The notes under the pieces: generated by a model
What the model was told of the DNA's origin: nothing
Database searches by the model: none
Seen by the model: only the letters and a program-made list of their open reading frames with translations
Program-made: the position numbers and the translations under genes
Assembly: GCA_017881145.1 (NCBI GenBank)
Contig: JADGRG010000379.1
Coordinates: 1 to 5,513 of the forward strand
DNA length: 5,513 nt
Direction: 5' to 3'
Origin: Sandaracinaceae bacterium
Lineage (GTDB): Bacteria; Myxococcota_A; Polyangia; Polyangiales; JAFGIB01
In this document: positions 1 to 5,513 of the stretch, one piece after another
How positions within the stretch are numbered: the first letter of the stretch is position 1
How the letters are laid out: each line of letters begins with the position of its first letter

Positions 1-296
1 AGCAGGATGTTCACGGTCTCGCGGGTGCGGGCGAAACCGGCCTCGAGCGCCATGAAGCCGGCTTGCATGAAGAACACCAGGAAGGCCGCCAGGAGCGTCC
101 ACAGGGTGTTGATCGGGTTGACGTACGCCGGGATCGCCGCGGCGTCTTCGGCGTGAGCCGCCTGGAAGATGAACGAGCCCAGCACGTTCATCCCAACAAT
201 GACCGCCACCGCTCCGAGAAGCTTGGCGGCGAAGATTGAGCCCAGCACACGCCGGAACTCCTTTTCGCGCATACGATGAAACAGCCTGACTAGCAT
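1..296 (-). CDS. amt: Ammonium transporter, Amt family (N-terminal part; runs off the left edge)
   Basis: This is an inner-membrane channel-type transporter for ammonium/ammonia. Only the first 98 codons are inside the window. Residues 63-98 read NTLWTLLAAFLVFFMQAGF followed by MALEAGFARTRETVNIL. This is the characteristic first transmembrane helix and following loop of Amt/MEP/Rh proteins (family pattern MQAGFxxLEAGFxRxxNxxN). Residues 1-19 are rich in Arg and Lys. A hydrophobic stretch (about 21-46) then ends in AHA before Glu50, so it looks like a cleavable signal peptide, as known for E. coli AmtB, with an unusually long charged n-region. The ATG at 296 is chosen because AGGAG (complement of 304-308) lies 7 nt upstream; the next in-frame ATG (272) has no such site. 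The gene follows the GST-like gene in the same direction after 108 bp. No PII gene (glnK) precedes it, although glnK-amtB is a common arrangement. The family call is secure; transport is inferred from the family. Confidence 0.93.
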   Translation of the reverse strand, partial: MLVRLFHRMREKEFRRVLGSIFAAKLLGAVAVIVGMNVLGSFIFQAAHAEDAAAIPAYVNPINTLWTLLAAFLVFFMQAGFMALEAGFARTRETVNIL

Positions 297-300
297 CGGT

Positions 301-338
301 TCTCTCCTGTAGGCCACCGCGGTGGCTGCCTTGAGAGA
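301..338 (-). promoter_or_regulatory. Nested inverted repeat in the amt leader, covering the ribosome binding site
   Basis: On the amt mRNA strand an outer 6-bp arm TCTCTC (complement of 333-338) can pair with GAGAGA (complement of 301-306). The second arm overlaps the Shine-Dalgarno AGGAG (complement of 304-308). Between them is a perfect 14-bp palindrome, GCCACCGCGGTGGC (313-326), which can form the inner hairpin. The start codon lies 4 nt after the outer arm. The repeats are plain in the sequence. A role in limiting amt translation is inference, and the 14-bp palindrome could instead be a DNA-level operator. Confidence 0.45.
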
Positions 339-404
339 TCAGTTAGCTGGCCAGGTTTTCCGACGTGTTTCCGAGCTGTACCAATATCAAGAAAGTGTAA
401 AGAC

Positions 405-1145
405 CTAGACGCCAGCTCGCGTAGCGGCATCGACGCGGTCGAGATAGCGACTCAAGCGCGCACGCTTCTTGACTTCGTCCGCCGCGAACTCGACGAGCGG
501 CAAGCGCAGCGAGTGCAGCTGCGCGAAGAGTCCCAGGTCCGCGACAGACGGTCGGGCGCCAAGCCAGAAGCCTGCCTCAGGAGCGCGCGCATCGAGTGCG
601 TCGAGCACGCGTGCCATGCGTTCGTAGCAGTCGGGCAGACCAGCGCGCAGGAAGTCGCGACCGATCAGCTTCTTGATGGTCTGTTTACGAACCATCGCTG
701 GGACGAGCCATCGCAGTGGGGCTGGCATCCCGCCGAAGAACGCCTTGCGCGGCACAGGCCACCCACGATCGTCGGCCCAGCGCGTCGCGAGCACGTAGGG
801 ATAGAGCGCAGTGTCCGAGAACTCTTCCCAGAGCCAGGACTCGGCGCGTGTGCGTGCGTCGAGGTCCGCATTGAGTGTGCCCTGCGCCAGCGCCTCGATG
901 CGATGCAGGATGCACGTCGAGTCGCGCACGTGCCCCGCACCGATGGTCAATACCGGCAGCTGACCTAACGGGTTCACCCGCTTGAAACCACGGATCAGGT
1001 CCACCTTCTGGGTTTCGTAAGGCAGCTTGGCCAGACGCAGCGCTCGGTGGATCTCGAGCACGAAGGGCGAAAACGAATCCCAACCTGGCAGGCCGGTGTC
1101 GGCGGGGAAATCGTGGAGAATGAGCTGAGGCGCAGTGGTAGTCAT
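405..1145 (-). CDS. Glutathione S-transferase-like protein (thioredoxin-fold N-domain, helical C-domain)
   Basis: This is a predicted cytosolic GST-superfamily protein of 246 aa. The N-terminal thioredoxin-like half (about 7-88) holds the first strand (LILHDF), an SPFVLEIHRALRLAKLPYE helix-and-strand segment, the conserved cis-proline in QLPVL (Pro64), and Asp75-Ser76 where GSTs usually carry Glu/Asp-Ser to hold the glutathione gamma-glutamyl group. The helical C-terminal half (about 95-246) carries PSVADL (Ser200, Asp203), the N-capping box of GST folds. The SPF segment with an insert after the first strand recalls metaxin-like and bacterial 'GST family' proteins more than classical detoxifying enzymes. 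No catalytic Cys is present at that site; Ser24 or Ser26 could serve. Substrate is unknown. Start: ATG at 1145 sits best relative to the first strand. ATG 1154 and GTG 1166 are also open in frame, and none has a good Shine-Dalgarno. It lies 85 bp downstream of the phosphatase and 108 bp upstream of amt, all in one direction. Confidence 0.82.
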   Translation of the reverse strand: MTTTAPQLILHDFPADTGLPGWDSFSPFVLEIHRALRLAKLPYETQKVDLIRGFKRVNPLGQLPVLTIGAGHVRDSTCILHRIEALAQGTLNADLDARTRAESWLWEEFSDTALYPYVLATRWADDRGWPVPRKAFFGGMPAPLRWLVPAMVRKQTIKKLIGRDFLRAGLPDCYERMARVLDALDARAPEAGFWLGARPSVADLGLFAQLHSLRLPLVEFAADEVKKRARLSRYLDRVDAATRAGV

Positions 1146-1164
1146 GCTGGGCATCGACGCTAGC

Positions 1165-1228
1165 ACGCCGAAGCGTCTTGGGATCGTCCTTGGGAAAGCG
1201 GAACCAAGTCCGAGAAAGAGAGAACCAA
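1165..1228. repeat. Short repeats in the phosphatase/GST gap
   Basis: The 85-bp gap holds two copies of GAACCAA (1201-1207 and 1222-1228) exactly 21 bp apart, about two helical turns. It also holds two copies of CTTGGG with a 12-bp period (from 1177 and 1189). A 4-bp stem closed by a cUUCGg loop can form on the minus-strand transcript (complement of 1165-1176) just before the GST start. I see no GC stem followed by a T-run that would end the phosphatase transcript. The repeats may be chance. Confidence 0.3.
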
Positions 1229-1230
1229 CT

Positions 1231-3090
1231 TCAATAGCCGCCGAACATCGCGCGCATCAGCTTGAAGAAGACGTCGGTGTTACGCTGCACGCCAGCAAGG
1301 ACGGCCACCATCGCGGGCTCGGCCGCATACGCAGAGATGGGGACGTCGACGGCGGTGTGCCCCGCATGTGTGGCCCCTCGGGCCTGGGCGGCGCCGAACG
1401 CGACCAGCAGCTTGCCATCGACGTCGAAGCTCTCTGGGTAACCGTCCAGCAAGATCGTGTAGCGTGGAAAGCCGGAGGCTTGGTCCGCGCTGGTCGTGCC
1501 TTGATGAGCCGTCGCGGTCTTGCTGCTGACGGCGGCGGTGACCTTCTGTGCTGAGGCCGCGCCCGCAGGCAGCGTGCCGATCAAGCTGAAGCCCGAGCAC
1601 TCGTGGTCGGCTGTCACGATCACGACGGTCTGCCGGTCGACATGCTCGGCGAAGCCGCGAGCCACGGCGACCGCTCGGTCGAATTCGAGCGTGTCGGCGA
1701 TGGCGCGCTCCGCGTCCATGGCGTGCGAATTCTTGTCGATGAGCGCCCCTTCGATCAGGAGCACAAAGCCCTGCTTCCGAGCATGCAGCACCCGCAGCGC
1801 AGCTTGCGCCATCTCGTCGAGCATCGGTTGATCAGGCGCGTGGTTGTCGTCGACGACGAAGCCGGTCGCGCCCGGCAAGAGCGCATTGCGACGCTTGGCC
1901 ACCTTGTCGAGCGCGCTATTCATGTTGCCGAAACCGAAGAGCCCGAGCAGCTTGTCCGGTGGTGCCGCCGCGGCGAGTGCTGAAAGACCGTGCGCATCCG
2001 CGACATACGCGAAGCCTGCCGCCTGGAAGTCGCCCAGCAGGTTGCGCCCTGGGTCGAGCGCGCCCACGGAGGCTTGCGGTAGATGCCAAGCTGCGGCGAG
2101 ATCTTGCGGCAACACGGGCTGGTCGTTGGCGGCAGCGCGACTCGAAGCGGAGCTCCCGGCGGGCAAGAAGAAGCTCCGACCTCCGCCCATTAACACGCGC
2201 AAGCCGGAGCCGTAGCTGCGGCTCTCGTTTACGTCGGCCGCCTCCAGGTATTGGTCTGCGATCCCGGTGCCCAGGGTGCGATCGCCCGTGTGCACCGCGT
2301 TGGCGGCAGGTGTGGCGTCGGTGATGTCGGCGGTGGTGACGAGGCCGAGCGACGTGCCGCGCGTGCGGTGCAGGTATTCGCCCATATATTCGACGCGCGG
2401 ATAGAAGAAGGGGCTCAGCATGTGCGCGGGATACACGCCCTCTTGCGTGTTGGCCGCGTGAGCGCCGCTGCTGTAAGCCGCCATGCCTGGCGCCGAGTCG
2501 GTCACGAGGCTGTCAAGCGAATGGGTCGTCACCATGCCCGTGACCGGGAAGGAATCCATGGCCAAGTAGCCGTCGGGGTCGCCGCGTGTGCCGCCGAAGC
2601 GCACGATCCTTGCCGCCGTCCGCTGCGCTGCACCCATTCCGTCGCCCAATAGAATGATGACGTTGCGCGCAGGCTTGCGCGGCCCGCGCAGCTCCACGAT
2701 CTCGAAGCGCGATTCTAGCTGCACCGTGCCGGTGGCGTCCGTGAAGGTCGCTGTGATGCGGTGCGCGCCTGGCTTCTGATGCGAGTAGCCGCGCAGATTG
2801 AAGCCGCCGAAGCCCGGAGTCGTGATGCCGTCGGTCGTGTCGCTCGCTTGCTCACCCGAAGAGAAATGCTGCGGCACACCGTCGATGGCCAAGCTCGCCG
2901 AGAAAGGCCCTTTGCCCTGACCTTCGACGCGGATGTCGAAGCGCTGTCCGACCACGAAGCGCGCAAGGTTCGGCGGCGTCAGCGTGACCCGGGGCTGGGC
3001 CTGCGCCGCAACCACAAACGTCCACGACACAACCAAGCAGAGCACGCTCGGCACATGCCAGGTGCAGACGCTGTGGGAGAGCTTCGTCAT
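1231..3090 (-). CDS. phoA: Secreted alkaline phosphatase, PhoA family, with an N-terminal beta-rich extension
   Basis: This is a predicted periplasmic metal-dependent phosphomonoesterase of 619 aa that would release phosphate from organic esters. Residues 1-31 form a Sec-type signal peptide ending AQA before Gln32. Residues about 34-135 form an Ig-like-looking extension absent from E. coli PhoA. The catalytic domain runs from about 142 to the end. Visible active-site residues are Asp150 in LLGDGMG, nucleophile Ser199 in TDSAPG, Asp258 and Thr260 in DAT, Arg271, Glu447 in LIEGALIDKNSHA, Asp452, Lys453, His456, Asp495-His496 in TADHEC, and His578 in HAGHTAVDVP. All match the E. coli metal-ligand and phosphate-binding set. 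After signal cleavage only one Cys (498) remains, so the intramolecular disulfides of E. coli PhoA cannot form. Start: ATG 3090 is preceded by AGGAG at 9 nt and begins the signal peptide; ATG 3141 would add 17 uncharacteristic residues. It is divergent from ppk1, which fits phosphate control. The family is certain; the symbol is by family. Confidence 0.95.
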   Translation of the reverse strand: MTKLSHSVCTWHVPSVLCLVVSWTFVVAAQAQPRVTLTPPNLARFVVGQRFDIRVEGQGKGPFSASLAIDGVPQHFSSGEQASDTTDGITTPGFGGFNLRGYSHQKPGAHRITATFTDATGTVQLESRFEIVELRGPRKPARNVIILLGDGMGAAQRTAARIVRFGGTRGDPDGYLAMDSFPVTGMVTTHSLDSLVTDSAPGMAAYSSGAHAANTQEGVYPAHMLSPFFYPRVEYMGEYLHRTRGTSLGLVTTADITDATPAANAVHTGDRTLGTGIADQYLEAADVNESRSYGSGLRVLMGGGRSFFLPAGSSASSRAAANDQPVLPQDLAAAWHLPQASVGALDPGRNLLGDFQAAGFAYVADAHGLSALAAAAPPDKLLGLFGFGNMNSALDKVAKRRNALLPGATGFVVDDNHAPDQPMLDEMAQAALRVLHARKQGFVLLIEGALIDKNSHAMDAERAIADTLEFDRAVAVARGFAEHVDRQTVVIVTADHECSGFSLIGTLPAGAASAQKVTAAVSSKTATAHQGTTSADQASGFPRYTILLDGYPESFDVDGKLLVAFGAAQARGATHAGHTAVDVPISAYAAEPAMVAVLAGVQRNTDVFFKLMRAMFGGY

Positions 3091-3099
3091 GACGCGCGG

Positions 3100-3104
3100 C
3101 TCCT
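3100..3104 (-). promoter_or_regulatory. Ribosome binding site of the alkaline phosphatase
   Basis: AGGAG on the minus strand ends 9 nt before the ATG at 3090. It decides in favour of this start over the in-frame ATG at 3141, because the signal peptide then begins directly at the N-terminus. Confidence 0.7.
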
Positions 3105-3209
3105 GACCAGGCGATCCATTCGCCCGGATGGCCCGCGCCATGATGACCGAGGCGCGCTGCCGGGGCCATCACTTGGCAGGCGGATCTCGCGGACATAAGT
3201 GCGACCCTA

Positions 3210-3225
3210 GGCGAGTTGCCTCGCC
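3210..3225. repeat. Perfect 6-bp stem hairpin in the divergent intergenic region
   Basis: GGCGAG and CTCGCC are exact inverted repeats around a TTGC loop. No T-run follows on either strand, so it is not an intrinsic terminator. It may lie in the leader of the phosphatase mRNA or mark a protein-binding site. Its function is unknown. Confidence 0.35.
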
Positions 3226-3245
3226 ACCGCCGCTCTGCGCAAAGG

Positions 3246-3265
3246 TTGTCGCGAAATCGTCACAA
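3246..3265. promoter_or_regulatory. Candidate PhoB box / 20-bp dyad operator between phosphatase and ppk1
   Basis: Read as direct repeats, TTGTCGC (3246-3252), a GAAA spacer and TCGTCAC (3257-3263) give the 7-4-7 geometry and 11-bp period of a PhoB box. They match the E. coli half-site CTGTCAT/C at about 4 and 5 of 7 positions. A weaker third unit, CTGCGCA, lies one period upstream (3235). Read as a dyad, TTGTCGCGA and TCGTCACAA are inverted at 7 of 9 positions around AA. The gap to a weak extended -10-like TGCTAGGCA (3271-3279) is 10 bp, as at E. coli Pho promoters. Placement between two phosphate genes supports a Pho site. The match is imperfect, and another dimeric regulator is equally possible. 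Confidence 0.42.
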
Positions 3266-3270
3266 TGGGA

Positions 3271-3279
3271 TGCTAGGCA
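3271..3279 (+). promoter_or_regulatory. Weak extended -10-like element facing ppk1
   Basis: TGCTAGGCA keeps the TGnTA part of an extended -10 element, but its last bases are poor. No good -35 hexamer lies 17 bp upstream; that position is covered by the candidate operator. This is what an activator-dependent promoter would look like. It would give a leader of roughly 50 nt before ATG 3337. This is a low-information motif. Confidence 0.25.
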
Positions 3280-3336
3280 ACGGCCGCAGGAAGGTCGTGC
3301 CCAAGCGCAAGGTTGGCTGCGGGCACGTGCGAGCTT

Positions 3337-5472
3337 ATGAGTGACGGCATGCACGACAGCGCTCCGCTGACCCAGACAGAAAGCTTCGCCGAGCCTAGCC
3401 AGCGCTACTTCAACCGCGAGCTCTCGTGGCTGGATTTCAACGAACGGGTGCTGGAGCTGGTGGCCGATAGCTCGATCCCGCTGCTGGAGCGGGTGCGCTT
3501 CCTCGCCATCTTCAGCCTCAACCTCGATCAATTCTTCCAGGTCCGCGTCGGTGAGCTGCAGGCCCAACGAGAAGCGAAGCTGGGGAAGCGCTCCTACGAC
3601 GGTCAAACCCCGGCAGAGCAGCTGCATGCCATCGGTGTGCGAGTGCGCAGCCTACTCGAACAAGTGGAGCACTTGTTCACCGAAGAGCTCGTGCCCGCGC
3701 TACGTACACGCGACGTGCTCTTCACGACCTACGCCGAGCTCGGCGAGGACGACAAGCAGCAGCTCAAGCGGATCTTCGAGGCCAAGATTTTCCCGGTGCT
3801 CACGCCGCTCTCGGTCGATCCGGCCCACCCCTTCCCCTATATCTCCACGCTCTCGCTCAACCTCGCCGTGATCGTCCGTGATCGCGATCTCGACGACGGC
3901 GCGCACCGCTTTGCTCGCGTCAAGGTTCCACCCCGTCTGCCGCGCTTCATGGCATTGCCGGACGGGCGGCGCTTTCTGCGCCTGGAGGAGCTGATCGCTG
4001 CCAACGTCGGCACGCTCTTTCCGGGCATGGAGGTGCTCTCGCATTGCCCGTTTCGCGTCACGCGCGACGCCAGCCTCGAAGTCGACATGGACGTGCCGGC
4101 CGGGGATCTGGTGCTGGCCATCGAGACCGGCTTGCGCCGACGACGCCGTACCAACCTGGTGTGCCGGCTCGAGGTCGATGAAAGCATGTCGAGCGAAGTG
4201 CTCGAGCCGCTCACCTCCGAGCTCGAGCTCGAACATGACGACGTCTACACCTCGCGCGTGCCGCTCGACCTCTACGCCCTTTCGGCGCTCTACCAGCTCG
4301 ATCGTCCGGAGCTGAAGAACGAACGCTATCTGCCCGTGACCCAACCGCAGCTGATGGCTGCTGCGCGTGACAAGCATGCGACCGGGTTCTTCGATCTCTT
4401 GCGCACCACCGACGTGCTGGTCCACCACCCCTACGAGGCGTTCCAGACGTCGGTGCAGGCGTTTCTGGAGCAGGCGGCTTCGGATCCGGCCGTGCTTGCC
4501 ATCAAGCACACGCTCTATCGCACTTCGGGGCCGACCAACGCCATCGTGCACACGCTCAACCGCGCCGCTGCCGATGGCAAGCAAGTGGTGGCGCTGGTCG
4601 AGCTGCGCGCGCGCTTCGACGAGGCGGCCAATATCGAGTGGGCGCGCATGCTGGAGGAGGCCGGCGTGCACGTGGTCTATGGTGTCGTCGGCCTGAAAAC
4701 CCACTGCAAGACCGCGCTGGTCGTGCGACAGGAAGCGGACGGTATCCGGCGCTACTGTCATATCGGCACCGGAAACTACAATCCGACTACAGCTGGCAGC
4801 TACGAGGACATCGGCATCTTCTCCGCGGACCCTGCGCTCTGCGCCGACCTCTCCGAGCTCTTCAACTACCTGACCGGTTGCAGCCGGCAGGCGGCGTATC
4901 GGCGCATCCTGGTGGCGCCCGAGAGCCTGCGCTCGGCGCTCATGCAGGAGATCCACACCGAGGCCGAAGCTCCGGATGGCGAGATCGCCATCAAGGTGAA
5001 CAATCTCGCCGACCCGGGCATCATCGATGCGCTCTACGCGGCGTCGCAGGCCGGCGCCACGGTCGATCTCTTGGTGCGCAGCATCTGCTGTCTGCGACCG
5101 GGCGTGCCCGGGCTTTCGGAGCGCATCCGCGTGCGCTCGGTGCTCGGGCGCTTCTTGGAACACTCGCGGGTGTTCCGCTTCGGCAGCGAAGCCCGCGGCC
5201 GGCGCTACTACATCGGCTCGGCCGATCTGATGGTGAGAAACCTGGACGAGCGCGTCGAGGTCCTGGCTCCGGTCGACGACCCAGCGCTGCGACAACGTCT
5301 CGATGAAGTGTTTGCGCTGGGGCTCGCCACGGCGGACAGCTGGCACTTGGATGCGCAGGGCGAATGGAAGCGCGTGCGGACCGATCCTGCAGCACATGCC
5401 CAGACACGGCTGCAGAAGTTGGCAAAGGAACGCTGGGCGGCGGGAGCGGAACGCGCTAAAGCGGGTCCATGA
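3337..5472 (+). CDS. ppk1: Polyphosphate kinase 1 (PPK1)
   Basis: PPK1 reversibly transfers the gamma-phosphate of ATP onto a growing inorganic polyphosphate chain through a phosphohistidine intermediate. The protein is 711 aa, close to the usual 690-720. The N-domain begins at RYFNRELSWLDFNERVLE (residues 23-40). The ATP-site region reads LNLDQFFQVRV, with Asn62 matching the conserved Asn of NLDEFF. A middle head domain spans about 125-310. The two PLD-like C-terminal domains follow. C1 carries Arg395 (LYRTSG) and Arg426 (RARFDEAANI), the Mg-polyP site, and His456 in GLKTHCK, the autophosphorylated His (His435 in E. coli). It continues with CHIGTGNYN. C2 carries His609 in FLEHSRVF (E. coli His592) and ends with GSADLMVRNLDERVEV. 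Start: ATG 3337 is chosen as the nearest start to the conserved region, although its Shine-Dalgarno is weak. TTG 3313 and ATG 3349 are alternatives. The gene is divergent from the alkaline phosphatase and overlaps the next gene by 4 bp. Confidence 0.97.
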   Translation: MSDGMHDSAPLTQTESFAEPSQRYFNRELSWLDFNERVLELVADSSIPLLERVRFLAIFSLNLDQFFQVRVGELQAQREAKLGKRSYDGQTPAEQLHAIGVRVRSLLEQVEHLFTEELVPALRTRDVLFTTYAELGEDDKQQLKRIFEAKIFPVLTPLSVDPAHPFPYISTLSLNLAVIVRDRDLDDGAHRFARVKVPPRLPRFMALPDGRRFLRLEELIAANVGTLFPGMEVLSHCPFRVTRDASLEVDMDVPAGDLVLAIETGLRRRRRTNLVCRLEVDESMSSEVLEPLTSELELEHDDVYTSRVPLDLYALSALYQLDRPELKNERYLPVTQPQLMAAARDKHATGFFDLLRTTDVLVHHPYEAFQTSVQAFLEQAASDPAVLAIKHTLYRTSGPTNAIVHTLNRAAADGKQVVALVELRARFDEAANIEWARMLEEAGVHVVYGVVGLKTHCKTALVVRQEADGIRRYCHIGTGNYNPTTAGSYEDIGIFSADPALCADLSELFNYLTGCSRQAAYRRILVAPESLRSALMQEIHTEAEAPDGEIAIKVNNLADPGIIDALYAASQAGATVDLLVRSICCLRPGVPGLSERIRVRSVLGRFLEHSRVFRFGSEARGRRYYIGSADLMVRNLDERVEVLAPVDDPALRQRLDEVFALGLATADSWHLDAQGEWKRVRTDPAAHAQTRLQKLAKERWAAGAERAKAGP

Positions 5473-5513
5473 GAACCTTTCTGGTTCGCCATGGGAAGGC
5501 CAAGAAGCGTGCG
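5469..5513 (+). CDS. sixA: SixA-like phosphohistidine phosphatase (first 15 codons; runs off the right edge)
   Basis: The ATG overlaps the ppk1 stop as ATGA. The frame reads MRTFLVRHGKAKKRA to the end of the window. A beta strand followed at once by RHG (residues 7-9, His8) is the N-terminal catalytic motif of the histidine phosphatase (phosphoglycerate mutase-like) superfamily. The very early position and RHGKA form fit the short SixA group, which removes phosphate from phosphohistidine in proteins. There is no strong Shine-Dalgarno close to the ATG, so translation is probably coupled to ppk1. Too little is visible to exclude another member of the superfamily, such as a phosphoglycerate mutase-like or CobC-like phosphatase. 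From known gene neighbourhoods a CHAD-domain gene may follow, but that lies outside the window. Confidence 0.72.
   Translation, partial: MRTFLVRHGKAKKRA

Noticed and set aside
347..354. CTGGCCAG palindrome as a terminator of the GST transcript
   Set aside because: It is only 8 bp with no loop and no T-run following it in the direction of transcription.
327..404. A sigma-54 promoter for amt
   Set aside because: I searched the minus strand upstream of amt for GG-N10-GC and found none. TGGTACA is present but lacks a matching -12 GC.
2251..2652. Several 100-140 codon plus-strand frames inside the phosphatase and GST genes
   Set aside because: All lie opposite well-supported genes and have compositions typical of shadow frames.
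3246..3265. CRP/FNR-type site in the divergent region
   Set aside because: The outer TTGT/ACAA arms resemble one, but the inner spacing is 8 rather than 6 between TGT- and ACA-type halves, and the core bases do not fit either consensus.
3313..3336. TTG start giving PPK1 eight extra residues
   Set aside because: AGGAAGG (3288-3294) is 18 nt away, too far for this TTG, and an ATG lies closer to the conserved region. It remains possible but is less likely.
3128..3340. A 70-codon plus-strand frame in the divergent intergenic region
   Set aside because: It has no domain-like content, no convincing ribosome site, and lies across the dyad and hairpin; it is most likely non-coding.
3169..3627. A 152-codon minus-strand frame crossing the ppk1 start and intergenic region
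   Set aside because: It overlaps the well-conserved PPK1 N-terminus, has no recognisable domain, and would cover the divergent promoter region.
4219..4232. GAGCTC-GAGCTC tandem in ppk1
   Set aside because: It encodes alternating Glu and Leu within a normal part of PPK1 and is explained by codon preference.
3700..5397. A 565-codon open frame antisense to ppk1
   Set aside because: The plus strand encodes PPK1 with all catalytic motifs. The antisense frame is a by-product of GC-rich codon use, shows no recognisable domain, and is His/Arg/Glu-rich as expected from a reversed gene.

Overview
The window comes from a GC-rich Gram-negative-type bacterium. The coding frames strongly prefer G or C at third codon positions. 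Two products look exported across an inner membrane: a phosphatase with a Sec-type signal peptide and an ammonium transporter with a cleavable-looking leader. The gene content would fit Proteobacteria or Myxococcota in the broad sense, but nothing here fixes the taxon. I see no mobile element, CRISPR array, tRNA or rRNA.

Layout. Three genes lie on the minus strand. In transcription order they are a PhoA-family alkaline phosphatase (3090 down to 1231), a glutathione S-transferase-like protein (about 1145 down to 405), and the N-terminal 98 codons of an Amt-family ammonium transporter (296 down to the left edge). Two genes lie on the plus strand: polyphosphate kinase 1 (3337-5472) and the first 15 codons of a SixA-like histidine phosphatase, whose ATG overlaps the ppk1 stop codon as ATGA. 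The phosphatase and ppk1 are divergent and share a 246-bp intergenic region.

How the genes may work together. The alkaline phosphatase would release inorganic phosphate from organic esters in the periplasm. PPK1 would store phosphate as polyphosphate in the cytoplasm. The SixA-like protein is probably co-translated with PPK1. The shared region contains a 20-bp imperfect dyad (3246-3265) that also reads as two 7-bp direct repeats 4 bp apart, the geometry of a PhoB box. It lies 10 bp upstream of a weak extended -10-like sequence facing ppk1. This suggests, without proving, joint phosphate control. The Amt gene adds nitrogen uptake. Its leader can fold so that an outer stem covers the Shine-Dalgarno sequence.

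Most of the window is ordinary metabolic and nutrient-scavenging content. I did not find a clearly new biological system. The points most worth a second look are the divergent phosphatase/ppk1 control region, the amt leader hairpin, and the ppk1-sixA coupling at the right edge.
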